A DNA stretch of 14,771 nucleotides. Source: CAZEGV01 sp964511645 (GTDB taxonomy: Bacteria > Bacteroidota > Bacteroidia > Cytophagales > JAAEPT01). The number at the start of each line of letters is the position of its first letter. The stretch's first letter is position 1. The position numbers and the translations under genes were made by a program. This document shows positions 5,129-13,055 of the stretch, piece by piece. The stretch spans positions 1-14,771 of the forward strand of contig CAZEGV010000059.1 of assembly GCA_964511645.1 (NCBI GenBank). The letters run 5' to 3'. Below the pieces are notes generated by a model. That model was not told where the DNA came from. It made no database searches and saw only the letters and a program-made list of their open reading frames with translations.

Positions 5129-6511
5129 ATGAAAAATAGATATTTACTGATTTCGCTACTTGTATTTTTTGTAGTTCCTGCTTGTAAAACAGTCATCACA
5201 CCTGAAGTACCTGACGTAGCAAAGCGAACTAAAGTTTTTGAACCACAAGAGTCTACGCTTAACATCCCAATCGAAATAAGCATTAAGCAGTTAGAAAAAA
5301 CCATTAATGCCAACTTTGAAGGACTTATCTACGAAGATAATAGCTATACCGACAATGATAATGACGGTATAAAAATGACGGTAAAAAAAATAAAACCTAT
5401 TAAGCTAGTGATAAAAGGTAATGTAGCACGCTATACAGTCCCCATTAATTTATGGACAAGCTTACAACAAGAGACTTATCTAGGTGATATAGAAGGAGAG
5501 ACTTCTTTTGATGCTGAGTTGGTGTTTGAAACGGCAATGAACATCTCTACTCGATGGAAAATGATTACTAACACAAAAGTCATTTCACATAAATTATTAT
5601 CCAGCCCACAAGTAAAAATTGGGTTTGTGAACATCCCAATCTCGGCGGTAGTAAAAAAACTATTTAAGGAGTATTTACCCGAAGTGTCTAAATCTATAGA
5701 TGAAGGTTTTGGAAAGTCATTTAATTTAAGAAAGATGATGTACGAGTCATACAAAGAAATGCAGCGACCTACCTTAGTTAATGAAAACTATGAAACTTGG
5801 ATGAGGATTAAACCTTCTTCATTTAGCATTCAACCCCTTACCTCCGACAGGAAAAGCCTTTATATTAATATTGGTATGAAAGGCTATGTGCTCATTACTA
5901 CTGGCGGAAAAGGTTATTATGAGATAGACCGAACACTTCCAAATTTACGAAAACAAGATTATTTACATCCAGCCTTTAATGTATCAATGGCAACCCAATT
6001 GAGCTATGAAAGCATTACGAAATCGCTTAATCAAGAGTATGCGGGTTATGTATACAAGATGAAGAAGAAAACAGTACGCATAGATAGTATTGATGTATTT
6101 CCCCATGGAGACCAACTGGGTATACACGTTCAGTTTTCGGGAAATGCCAAAGGGGATTTATACTTTGCAGGCTTAGCCAAGTATGATAGCCTCAGTAATG
6201 AAGTGTATATTGATGACTTTAAATTTGATATAAAAAGTAAAAAAGTAGCTTTAAAAGCTGCTGAATGGCTGGTAAAAGGACCACTTAAAAAGAAAGTTTC
6301 TAGCATGATGCGATTCTCTATGGATGAACAATTACAATATATGCAAGAAGTGATAAACGAAAATCTTTCAGAGAACCCCATAGCTGATAATACTTATATG
6401 AAGATGAAAATTAATAAGATTATTCCAAAAGAAATTTATACTACTGATAAGTATTTGAATATTGTATTTGATTTGGATGGACAGGCAAGTATTAAGTACG
6501 GAAAAAAGTAA
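5129..6511 (+). CDS. DUF4403 family lipoprotein
   Basis: I place the start at ATG 5129 (MKNRYLLIS...), not at the TTG two codons earlier, because ATG begins a normal signal peptide: KNR, a hydrophobic LLISLLVFFV core, then the lipobox VPAC with Cys as the lipidated residue. The mature 440-odd residues fit DUF4403, a Bacteroidota/Proteobacteria family of unknown function. Two similar halves carry IPIEISIKQLEKTINANFEGLIYEDN near the start and FNVSMATQLSYESITKSLNQEYAG around residues 285-310, each followed by alternating strands. The C-terminal segment LKKKVSSMMRFSMDEQLQYMQEVINENL matches the conserved helix of the family. It is probably anchored in the periplasm or outer membrane. The fold has been likened to lipid-binding TULIP/BPI-like repeats, which I recall but cannot test. 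It is followed after 56 bp by the CAP-OmpA gene. Confidence 0.85.
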   Translation: MKNRYLLISLLVFFVVPACKTVITPEVPDVAKRTKVFEPQESTLNIPIEISIKQLEKTINANFEGLIYEDNSYTDNDNDGIKMTVKKIKPIKLVIKGNVARYTVPINLWTSLQQETYLGDIEGETSFDAELVFETAMNISTRWKMITNTKVISHKLLSSPQVKIGFVNIPISAVVKKLFKEYLPEVSKSIDEGFGKSFNLRKMMYESYKEMQRPTLVNENYETWMRIKPSSFSIQPLTSDRKSLYINIGMKGYVLITTGGKGYYEIDRTLPNLRKQDYLHPAFNVSMATQLSYESITKSLNQEYAGYVYKMKKKTVRIDSIDVFPHGDQLGIHVQFSGNAKGDLYFAGLAKYDSLSNEVYIDDFKFDIKSKKVALKAAEWLVKGPLKKKVSSMMRFSMDEQLQYMQEVINENLSENPIADNTYMKMKINKIIPKEIYTTDKYLNIVFDLDGQASIKYGKK

Positions 6512-6567
6512 TTATGAAACATATTATATCTCATTTACGTTTTCTATAAAAACTAAAACACCAAGGC

Positions 6568-8928
6568 ATGAAAAAAACATTCTTCTTCATTTTTGTATTA
6601 TTGGCTTTAGGGCTTCAAGCTCAAAAACATTCTCTGAATCCTCAATCGTTAAACAAAAAATTACTTGAGCAGATTATCTTAAAGAAGATTAATTATGTGA
6701 GAGATACTTTGGGACTTTCTCCCTTAATCAATGACAATATACTGACTTTAGCAGCATATAATCAAAGTAAATTTTTAGTAAAAAATAAAAAGCTAACACA
6801 TACCCAACCAAGTAAAAAATACGCTCAACCTCATAATCGAGTAGCAGCATACAACGGAAGTCATAGCTTTGTGGCTGAAAATATTGCATACATTCCAATC
6901 ATATCTTCTAGTGGAAAACAGATTTATAAAACTTATGAATATCTAGCGGATAAATTTGTGAAAAATTGGGTGAAATCACCTGGGCATTTTAAAAATATCA
7001 AATCAGATCGAGCAGCTACCTCTGGTGTGGCAATTGCTTATGATCCTAAAACAAAAAAAATATACGCTACTCAAGTATTTGGAAACAAACCTTTTATAGG
7101 AATAAAAGGACAACCTGTTCCATCTAATTTATATGGACTTAAAAATCCTTATGCTACTCAGTCAGCATTGCGAAACTGCCAATCCTATTTTAAATATGAA
7201 AAAGAAAAGCCATCTGACGTAATGACGGGTGTGTATGTAAACAATGGTTATATTTATTTCGTAATGAATGATGCCCGCTATTATAATCAGCTTATTCGCA
7301 ATGTAAATGATGGGTTTGCTGTGGATCTTGTACTAAGGGAACAACTGGCGTGTGGGCAAGCAAACTCTCTTGCAGGGTCTTATGCTAACAAAGGTTTACT
7401 CCTAATGCCTCGCTACCAAAACGACATCAAAGCCACAATGAAAGTCGGCAATGATAGAATGCTTACAGCTATTCTGGGCAAAATACCTGATGCAGTCAAA
7501 GGAAAAGAGTTTGAAGTAAATCTACTAACAATCCAGAATAAAAATGTATGTCGATACCAAGAGTTTTTTAACCTAGAAAGGTATAAATGGCAATTGTTAA
7601 AAATGCCTTTCTTAACGAAAGAAAGCAAAGTGAAAAATAGCGAGTTGGGTGAGAAAACACTTTCTAAAACAATGAAGTTTGTGATTCCATTTCAAAAAGG
7701 GAAATCAAATTATAACACAGCAGATATAAAACCTTTATACGATTCATTACGATTAACAGACTACGACATTACACATATCAAAATAAGGGCTTATGCAAGT
7801 GTAGAAGGAAGCGAAGAAATCAATCATTCGCTACAAAAAGAGCGAGCAAATAGTATTGTAAAAGCTTTGCAGAGTTTCCAAACTAAAAAAATGATCCCAG
7901 AAATATTGACTGCCGAAAACTGGGCAGAATTCTCAAAAGACATTAAAGAGACTAAATACTCCTACCTAAGAAAGTTAAGTAAATTGCAAGTAAAAAACAA
8001 ACTACGAAGCATTGGTAGAGAACTCGAACCTATCCTATCAAAACACCGCAAAGGGATTGTATATTTAGAGTTAGAAAAGAAAATCACTAATCACTTTGCT
8101 AATGCAAATGAAATCATTCAAGAGTTTGACAAATCCATCAAAGAACATAAGCTTGAAAAAGCATTGCAAATTCAGGAACATTTAGCAAGTCTTAATGCTA
8201 GTCAAGAATTTCCAAAAGACAGTTACAAAAGGCTAACGATACCAAAGAAATCAGAATATAGCTTACTGTTAAATAACCAAGCCATAATCTTTGACGAACC
8301 ATCATACAAAGAGCTTTTTGTAAAACTCATAGACCTACATCAATTGTCTCCAAAAAATGCAACGATTTCTTATAACTTAGCAGTAACGGCTATTCACCTA
8401 TGGGCTCAAAATGATCCCGAAGTTTCTCAGCAATTGATTGATGGCTTAATCAAACAAATTGCGACCTCACCAATAAGTAGGATGCTAAAAGAACGCCTTA
8501 AATTAAATTACCTCATCGTATTGAGTGAGTACTTGTTCTATCAAAAACAGTATGAACAAAAAAACAGAGTAATTGGTCAAATCAGACAAAAATACCTAAA
8601 ACTAAAATTAAACGAAGATGATGTGTTGAACTTGGCACAATACTTAGCTGCTTATAATAAATTTAAATGGGCGGAACAACTAGTAAGACCTTATGCTCGG
8701 AAAATTGATGTAAATGAAAATTTACTTTTTTACTATATAAACTTAACCGTTATAGATAAAAAAATAGTAAATAAATCAGGATATAGAGAAATTTTGCTTA
8801 ACGCAATGAATATCAATCAAAAAAGATTTTGTAAGATTTTTAACGCTAACGATAAAGGAGGAATTACCTTTCAATTATTAGAGAATAGCTTTCTCAAAAG
8901 AAATTATTGTGACGGTTGCAGTCGATAG
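6568..8928 (+). CDS. Secreted CAP (SCP/PR1) domain protein with OmpA-like domain and helical C-terminus
   Basis: A 786-residue envelope protein. A Sec signal peptide occupies residues 1-19 (MKKTFFFIFVLLALGLQAQ). A CAP/SCP-PR1 domain spans about 34-172, with the expected His78 (LTHTQ), Glu104 (AENIAY) and His140 (SPGHFKNI). Residues about 180-350 form a strand-rich region I cannot assign. An OmpA-like peptidoglycan-binding segment spans about 367-505 (KFVIPFQKGKSNYN, IKIRAYASVEGSEEINHSLQKERANSIVKAL). The remainder, to 786, is helical and TPR-like and ends in a CxxC (C781, C784). It likely sits in the periplasm or at the outer membrane, bound to peptidoglycan. Enzymatic activity is not implied, since bacterial CAP domains have mostly unknown substrates. 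It is codirectional with the DUF4403 gene, so the two may share a transcript. Confidence 0.8.
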   Translation: MKKTFFFIFVLLALGLQAQKHSLNPQSLNKKLLEQIILKKINYVRDTLGLSPLINDNILTLAAYNQSKFLVKNKKLTHTQPSKKYAQPHNRVAAYNGSHSFVAENIAYIPIISSSGKQIYKTYEYLADKFVKNWVKSPGHFKNIKSDRAATSGVAIAYDPKTKKIYATQVFGNKPFIGIKGQPVPSNLYGLKNPYATQSALRNCQSYFKYEKEKPSDVMTGVYVNNGYIYFVMNDARYYNQLIRNVNDGFAVDLVLREQLACGQANSLAGSYANKGLLLMPRYQNDIKATMKVGNDRMLTAILGKIPDAVKGKEFEVNLLTIQNKNVCRYQEFFNLERYKWQLLKMPFLTKESKVKNSELGEKTLSKTMKFVIPFQKGKSNYNTADIKPLYDSLRLTDYDITHIKIRAYASVEGSEEINHSLQKERANSIVKALQSFQTKKMIPEILTAENWAEFSKDIKETKYSYLRKLSKLQVKNKLRSIGRELEPILSKHRKGIVYLELEKKITNHFANANEIIQEFDKSIKEHKLEKALQIQEHLASLNASQEFPKDSYKRLTIPKKSEYSLLLNNQAIIFDEPSYKELFVKLIDLHQLSPKNATISYNLAVTAIHLWAQNDPEVSQQLIDGLIKQIATSPISRMLKERLKLNYLIVLSEYLFYQKQYEQKNRVIGQIRQKYLKLKLNEDDVLNLAQYLAAYNKFKWAEQLVRPYARKIDVNENLLFYYINLTVIDKKIVNKSGYREILLNAMNINQKRFCKIFNANDKGGITFQLLENSFLKRNYCDGCSR

Positions 8929-9005
8929 ACTTTTTATTTTAATGTCTTTGATTTTATACAAACATAAATATTTCAAAAAAATAGTGCTTTAATAGATTGA
9001 TTTTC

Positions 9006-9013
9006 TAAATTTG
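9006..9013 (+). promoter_or_regulatory. -7 promoter element of pdhA
   Basis: TAAATTTG is a full match to the Bacteroidota -7 consensus TAnnTTTG and lies 34 bp before the pdhA ATG. No TTTG is found at the right distance upstream, so the -33 element is weak or absent. The 119-bp gap after the CAP-OmpA gene suggests that a new transcript starts here. Confidence 0.5.
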
Positions 9014-9047
9014 TGGTCTACGCAAAACTTAAACCGACAAAGACTTT

Positions 9048-10055
9048 ATGGCTGCGAAGACTAAAAAACTAAAGTTCTCGAAAGAGACGTATATGTACTG
9101 GTACGAAAGCATGACATTGATTCGTAAATTCGAAGAGAAATGTGGGCAATTGTACGGACAACAAAAAATAAAAGGATTCTGTCACTTATATATCGGTCAA
9201 GAGGCCTGTGCAAGTGGTGCGAAAACAGCATTAAAAAAAGGAGATAAATGGCTAACCTCATATAGAGATCATGCCTTCCCTCTTGCTTTAGGTACTAGTG
9301 CAAACCCAATAATGGCAGAGTTATACGGTAAGCAAACAGGCGTTTCTAAAGGAAAAGGTGGTTCAATGCACATTTTTGACAAAGAAGTTGGCTTTGTAGG
9401 AGGTCACGGAATTGTGGGTGGACAGATTCCTTTGGGAGCTGGGCTTGCTTTTGCAGAAATGTATAAAGGTACTGACAATGTTTCTATCTGCTTTATGGGA
9501 GATGGTGCTGTGAGACAAGGTGCTTTTCACGAAACCCTAAATATGGCGATGAACTGGAAAATTCCAGTGATTTTTGTAATAGAAAACAACCGTTATGCAA
9601 TGGGGACTTCAGTAGAACGTACTTCTAATGTAACCGAATTATATAAATTAGGACTTGCTTACGATATTCCTTCAGAGCCAGTAGATGGCATGAATGTAGA
9701 AAGCATTCACTCAGCAGTAGAGAAAGCAGCTGACAGAGCTCGTCGTGGTGATGGACCAACTTTATTGGAGTTCAATACTTACCGTTACAAAGGTCACTCA
9801 ATGTCTGACCCTGCTAAGTATCGTACTAAAGAAGAACTAGAAGAATACAAAGCACAAGACCCTGTGATACAGGTGAAAGAAACAATTCTTAAAAATAAAT
9901 TTGCGACAGAGGAAGATTTAAAGAAAATTGACCTTGAAATTAAAGCTACTATAGCCGAGAGTGTTAAGTTTGCAGAGAACTCACCTTACCCATCAAAGGA
10001 CGAGGTGTTTAAAGATGTATATGTTCAAGAAGATTACCCGTTTAACAGGGAGTAA
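9048..10055 (+). CDS. pdhA: Pyruvate dehydrogenase E1 component, alpha subunit
   Basis: A 335-residue E1-alpha subunit of the 2-oxo acid dehydrogenase type, which with E1-beta decarboxylates pyruvate using thiamine diphosphate and passes the acetyl group to E2 lipoyl domains. The N-terminal signature is MYWYESMTLIRKFEEK...GFCHLYIGQEA. The ThDP/Mg site is GDGAVRQGAFHETLN, starting at G151, and closing with ENN (179-181). The loop corresponding to the regulatory region in mitochondrial E1 is YRYKGHSMSDP (245-255). Length is usual for heterotetrameric E1-alpha. E1-beta and E2 are not adjacent: a TPR protein gene follows after 1 bp. Branched-chain E1-alpha is an alternative, but GGSMHIFDKEVGFVGGHGIVGGQ is pyruvate-type. 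Confidence 0.95.
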   Translation: MAAKTKKLKFSKETYMYWYESMTLIRKFEEKCGQLYGQQKIKGFCHLYIGQEACASGAKTALKKGDKWLTSYRDHAFPLALGTSANPIMAELYGKQTGVSKGKGGSMHIFDKEVGFVGGHGIVGGQIPLGAGLAFAEMYKGTDNVSICFMGDGAVRQGAFHETLNMAMNWKIPVIFVIENNRYAMGTSVERTSNVTELYKLGLAYDIPSEPVDGMNVESIHSAVEKAADRARRGDGPTLLEFNTYRYKGHSMSDPAKYRTKEELEEYKAQDPVIQVKETILKNKFATEEDLKKIDLEIKATIAESVKFAENSPYPSKDEVFKDVYVQEDYPFNRE

Positions 10056-10056
10056 A

Positions 10057-10752
10057 ATGGCAAAAAAGAAAAAAGAAGAAGAATTCGAAGAAGTAGTAGA
10101 AAACCACAATCTTAACGATGATGTGATTTCAGTATCATTCTTTGATAAAAACAAAAACATTATTTTGGGAGTAGCGGTTGGGCTTTTATTAGTTGTAGTA
10201 GCCTACTTTTTATACCAAAATAATCAAGAAAGAACAGAGTTAGAAGCACAAAAAGCATTATTTCCTGCTCAAAATGCTTTCTCTACAGACTCACTAGAGT
10301 TAATGCTAAATGGTGATCAAGCTAAAGGAGTAAAAGGTGTGGAAGACATTGCTAAAGAATATAGCGGTACCGATGCAGCTAACTTAGCTAATTTCTATGC
10401 AGGTGTTGCTAAATTAAACAAAGGTGAATTTGCAGCAGCGATTGTTAACCTATCAGAGTTTAGTAGTGATGATTTATTGGTGCAAGCAAGAGCTTACTCG
10501 TTAATTGGTGATGCTAATTCTGAATTAGGGAAATCGGAAGAAGCAATTAAGTTTTACAAAAAAGCAGCCGACTACAAACCTAATAAAGAATACACGCCTA
10601 TTTACTTACTTAAGCTAGCAGTAGCTTATGAAGGAGCAAATAAAACAAGCGAAGCAACAGAAGCTTACAACAAGATTGTAACAGATTACCCAACTGCCAA
10701 ACAAGCGGTTGTAGCTAAGCGATACATAGCTAAGTATAGCGTAAAGAAATAA
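10057..10752 (+). CDS. Membrane-anchored tetratricopeptide repeat protein
   Basis: I start at ATG 10057 (MAKKKKEEEF), one base after the pdhA stop. A longer in-frame opening at 9961 would lie wholly inside pdhA. The 231-residue protein has a lysine/glutamate-rich cytoplasmic N-terminus, one TM segment near residues 34-53 (NIILGVAVGLLLVVVAYFLY), and a periplasmic part with TPR-like helix pairs from about 95 (AANLANFYAGVAKLNKGEFAAAI) to 225 (YTPIYLLKLAVAYEGANKTSEATEAYNKIVTDYP). The topology resembles YfgM-type proteins and other single-TM TPR proteins that act as scaffolds or chaperone partners at the membrane. The precise role is unknown. Tight spacing indicates cotranscription with pdhA. A strong terminator hairpin follows 19 bp after the stop. 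Confidence 0.82.
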   Translation: MAKKKKEEEFEEVVENHNLNDDVISVSFFDKNKNIILGVAVGLLLVVVAYFLYQNNQERTELEAQKALFPAQNAFSTDSLELMLNGDQAKGVKGVEDIAKEYSGTDAANLANFYAGVAKLNKGEFAAAIVNLSEFSSDDLLVQARAYSLIGDANSELGKSEEAIKFYKKAADYKPNKEYTPIYLLKLAVAYEGANKTSEATEAYNKIVTDYPTAKQAVVAKRYIAKYSVKK

Positions 10753-10770
10753 AGTACTAATAATAATTAA

Positions 10771-10806
10771 AAGAAAGGGGTAAAGATTTTTCTTTATCCC
10801 TTTTTT
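10771..10806 (+). terminator. Intrinsic terminator/attenuator hairpin before ribH
   Basis: AAGAAAGGGGTAAAGA (10771-10786) pairs with TCTTTATCCCTTTTTT (10791-10806) around a TTTT loop, with wobble pairs at a central G-T and near the base. The six terminal T residues serve as the distal stem or T-tract. It should end the pdhA-TPR transcript. Its last base is only 6 nt before the ribH ATG, so any readthrough transcript carries the stem right against the ribH start codon. Confidence 0.8.
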
Positions 10807-10812
10807 CAGTTT

Positions 10813-11292
10813 ATGGCATCTACAGAAAAAAACCTAAGTAGCTACTCTAGTAAAAATCTAAGTGACATGAGTCAAAAGAGATTTGCAATAATTACAGCCG
10901 AGTGGAATGAAGACATTACTAGCTCTTTGTGTAATGGTGCAATAGAGACATTAAAGTATAATGGCGTTAAACCTACAAACATCATACAAGTTGATGTGCC
11001 AGGGACTTACGAACTAAGTTTTGCCGCACAAAAAATGGCTCAAAATAAAGACATTGATGCTGTAGTTTGTATTGGCTGTGTAATAAAAGGAGAAACGTCT
11101 CATAATGAATACATCAACCATGCAGTAGCACAAGGTTTGACAGATGTAAGTCTTAAATATGACAAGCCAGTAGTGTTTGGAGTACTTACCCCAAACACCA
11201 AACAACAAGGTTTGGATAGAGCGGGTGGAAAGCATGGCAATAAAGGTGACGAAGCAGCTATCACAGCAATCAAAATGCTGTCAATCAAATAA
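10813..11292 (+). CDS. ribH: 6,7-dimethyl-8-ribityllumazine synthase
   Basis: A 159-residue lumazine synthase. It condenses 5-amino-6-ribitylaminouracil with 3,4-dihydroxy-2-butanone 4-phosphate, the penultimate step of riboflavin synthesis, in the cytoplasm as a pentamer or icosahedral 60-mer. Substrate-site elements are visible: aromatic W31 after ITAE, VPGTYELSFAAQKM (62-75), CVIKGETSHNEYI (89-101) with the probable catalytic His97, FGVLTPNTKQQGLDRAG (122-138) with the phosphate-binding Arg136, and the closing NKGDEAA. The start at MASTEKNLSSY agrees with the N-terminal tail I recall from Bacteroidota homologues; M19 (ATG 10867) is an alternative. A terminator-like hairpin directly precedes the gene and no promoter motif is visible in the 60-bp gap. 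The aspartate kinase gene follows after 22 bp, probably in the same transcript. Confidence 0.96.
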   Translation: MASTEKNLSSYSSKNLSDMSQKRFAIITAEWNEDITSSLCNGAIETLKYNGVKPTNIIQVDVPGTYELSFAAQKMAQNKDIDAVVCIGCVIKGETSHNEYINHAVAQGLTDVSLKYDKPVVFGVLTPNTKQQGLDRAGGKHGNKGDEAAITAIKMLSIK

Positions 11293-11314
11293 TCCATATA
11301 ATTAACAGAACGAA

Positions 11315-12628
11315 ATGAGAGTATTAAAATTTGGCGGAACTTCTGTGGGACATCCTGACCGCATGCGTCAAGTAAAAGAAATTATCACACTAGATAATGA
11401 TCCTAAAATCATTGTCTTATCAGCAGTATCGGGCACTACAAATTCTTTAGTTGAAATTAGTGATAATCTTTATAAAAAAGAAAAACACACTGCCCAGAAT
11501 AAAATTGAAGCACTTTATAATAAATATATAGTTTTTGTAAACGACTTATATAAAGAACAGTCATCGCATATTGCAGGAAAAGCTGTTATTGATACTCATT
11601 TTGGCATTATCAGAGGCTTACTAGAACTTGACTTTACTAATAAAGAAGAGCGTGTGCTATTGGCTCAAGGAGAGCTTATGTCTACGCAACTATTTCATCA
11701 TTTTCTTACTGAGTTAGGGCTTAAATCTGTTTTGCTTCCTGCTTTAGATTTTATGAGAATAGATGAGTACGACGAACCACAATTAGCACTTATCTCTACA
11801 AAGCTTAAGAATGTTCTAACGCAAGTGAACAAGGTAGACATCTATATTACGCAAGGATATATTTGCCGCAATCACAATGGAGAAATTGACAACCTTAAAC
11901 GTGGTGGGTCTGACTATACTGCTTCGCTTATAGGCGCTGCAATTGAAGCAAAAGATATCCAAATATGGACAGATATTGACGGCATGCACAATAACGACCC
12001 TCGTATTGTAGAAAACACACATCCTATTGCAGAGCTATCTTTTGACGAAGCGGCAGAACTGGCTTATTTTGGAGCAAAAATTTTACACCCAGCTACCATC
12101 CGACCAGCAATGGAGAAAAACATTCCAGTAAGGTTACTTAACACGATGGAACCTACGGCACATGGAACAGTAGTTTCATCAAAAACTGGAGAAGGTACTT
12201 TCAAAGCAGTAGCGGCTAAGGATAATATTACCGCTATTAAAATTAAATCTACAAGAATGCTTTTGGCTTACGGATTTTTAAGAAAAATATTTGAAGTATT
12301 TGAAAACTACCGTACTCCAATAGATATGATTACTACTTCTGAGGTAGCTGTATCTCTTACCATTGATGATGACACTCATCTCAAAGAAATCATAAAAGAT
12401 TTACAACAATTTGGCTATGTAGAAACAGACAAAGACCACTCTATTGTTTGTATAGCAGGCTCTTTTGAAACAAATAACAAAGGTGTTGTTCACCAAGTAC
12501 TTGATGCTTTAATGAATATTTCAATCCGTATGATTTCTTACGGTGGAAGTAAATATAATATATCCTTACTGATTGACACTAAAGATAAAGTAACTGCTTT
12601 AAACGCTTTAAATAAATCTTTGTTTTAG
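11315..12628 (+). CDS. lysC: Aspartate kinase (monofunctional)
   Basis: A 437-residue aspartokinase that phosphorylates L-aspartate, the first step towards lysine/diaminopimelate, threonine and methionine. The amino-acid-kinase domain opens with VLKFGGTSVGHPDRM (3-17), then VLSAVSGTTNSL, FTNKEERVLLAQGELMS, KRGGSDYTASLIGAAI (195-210), the nucleotide-site WTDIDGMHNNDPR (218-230), and ELAYFGAKILHPATIRPA. Residues from about 300 form tandem ACT domains (FEVFENYRTPIDMITTSEVAVSL), which usually mediate allosteric feedback by lysine or threonine; the effector cannot be read from sequence. No homoserine dehydrogenase domain is fused. It is 22 bp after ribH. A MITE lies 30 bp after its stop codon and no clear terminator is present between them. 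Confidence 0.95.
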   Translation: MRVLKFGGTSVGHPDRMRQVKEIITLDNDPKIIVLSAVSGTTNSLVEISDNLYKKEKHTAQNKIEALYNKYIVFVNDLYKEQSSHIAGKAVIDTHFGIIRGLLELDFTNKEERVLLAQGELMSTQLFHHFLTELGLKSVLLPALDFMRIDEYDEPQLALISTKLKNVLTQVNKVDIYITQGYICRNHNGEIDNLKRGGSDYTASLIGAAIEAKDIQIWTDIDGMHNNDPRIVENTHPIAELSFDEAAELAYFGAKILHPATIRPAMEKNIPVRLLNTMEPTAHGTVVSSKTGEGTFKAVAAKDNITAIKIKSTRMLLAYGFLRKIFEVFENYRTPIDMITTSEVAVSLTIDDDTHLKEIIKDLQQFGYVETDKDHSIVCIAGSFETNNKGVVHQVLDALMNISIRMISYGGSKYNISLLIDTKDKVTALNALNKSLF

Positions 12629-12658
12629 AACAAAGTAATGATCTCTTTAAAAGGGGTT

Positions 12659-12822
12659 TAATACCATATTGACTATAATCTACGTCAATTATCTTGTTTG
12701 TTTTTTACATTCTCTTTGTTAAAATAATCTATCGTAACTAGTTATGCTAAATTATTTTGCCTTAATAATGCAAAAAACAATTCAATCTAATCTAGACGCA
12801 TATTACGATCAAAATGGTATAA
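12659..12822 (-). mobile_element. MITE-like element, full copy C
   Basis: A 164-bp element in the opposite orientation to copies A and B. The tips are TAATACCATATTGACTATAA on the plus strand and TTATACCATTTTGATCGTAA on the minus strand. Its complement contains the same interior blocks (TTTAGCATAACTAGTTACG, AACAAGATAATTGACGTAG). Positions 12659-12761 match copy B (3046-3148) with three differences by eye. It sits between the convergent aspartate kinase and tRNA-Glu genes. Confidence 0.78.
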
Positions 12823-12856
12823 AAAGTCTAAAATGAGAAATATTGGGGGAGTTCAT

Positions 12857-12887
12857 AAAAAAACCCTTTAAAATTAATTAAAGGGTT
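12857..12887 (-). terminator. Intrinsic terminator of tRNA-Glu
   Basis: On the minus strand AACCCTTTAA (12887-12878) pairs perfectly with TTAAAGGGTT (12871-12862) around the loop TTAATT, followed by a run of T to 12857. The stem begins 8 bp after the tRNA 3' end. On the plus strand the stem lacks a T-run, so it serves mainly the tRNA. Confidence 0.8.
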
Positions 12888-12894
12888 ACAACTG

Positions 12895-12966
12895 TACTCC
12901 GTAGGGGAATCGAACCCCTGTTTCTAGGATGAAAACCTAGTGTCCTAACCCCTAGACGAACGGAGC
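12895..12966 (-). tRNA. tRNA-Glu (anticodon UUC)
   Basis: The 72-nt cloverleaf reads GCTCCGT for the acceptor 5' strand and ACGGAGT for the 3' strand (with G1-U72). It has D-arm GTCTAGGGGTTAGGAC, anticodon arm CTAGG-TTTTCAT-CCTAG with anticodon TTC, and T-arm AGGGGTTCGATTCCCCT with the invariant GTTCGA. The discriminator base is A. CCA is not encoded (the next bases are CAG), which is usual in Bacteroidota, so it must be added after transcription. It has its own consensus promoter and terminator. Confidence 0.96.
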
Positions 12967-12984
12967 GTTTTGCTTACAGTGATG

Positions 12985-13015
12985 CAAATGTACTATTTTT
13001 TTATTCCCCCACAAA
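12985..13015 (-). promoter_or_regulatory. Promoter of tRNA-Glu
   Basis: On the minus strand TTTG (13015-13012) and TACATTTG (12992-12985) are 19 bp apart, a full match to the Bacteroidota -33/-7 consensus. Transcription would start near 12978, about a dozen bases before the mature tRNA 5' end. Confidence 0.8.
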
Positions 13016-13055
13016 CTTTTAAAAAGTTTTTTTGAGTCAAATCAAATGTTACAAT

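Noticed and set aside
9961..10056. N-terminal extension of the TPR protein into pdhA
   Set aside because: The 32 extra codons overlap conserved pdhA sequence and lack membrane or TPR features, while MAKKKKEEEF at 10057 gives a normal start.
13013..13029. AAACTTTT/AAAAGTTT palindrome followed by a T-run on the plus strand
   Set aside because: No plus-strand gene ends there; it overlaps the tRNA-Glu promoter and is pure A/T, so a terminator call is not supported.
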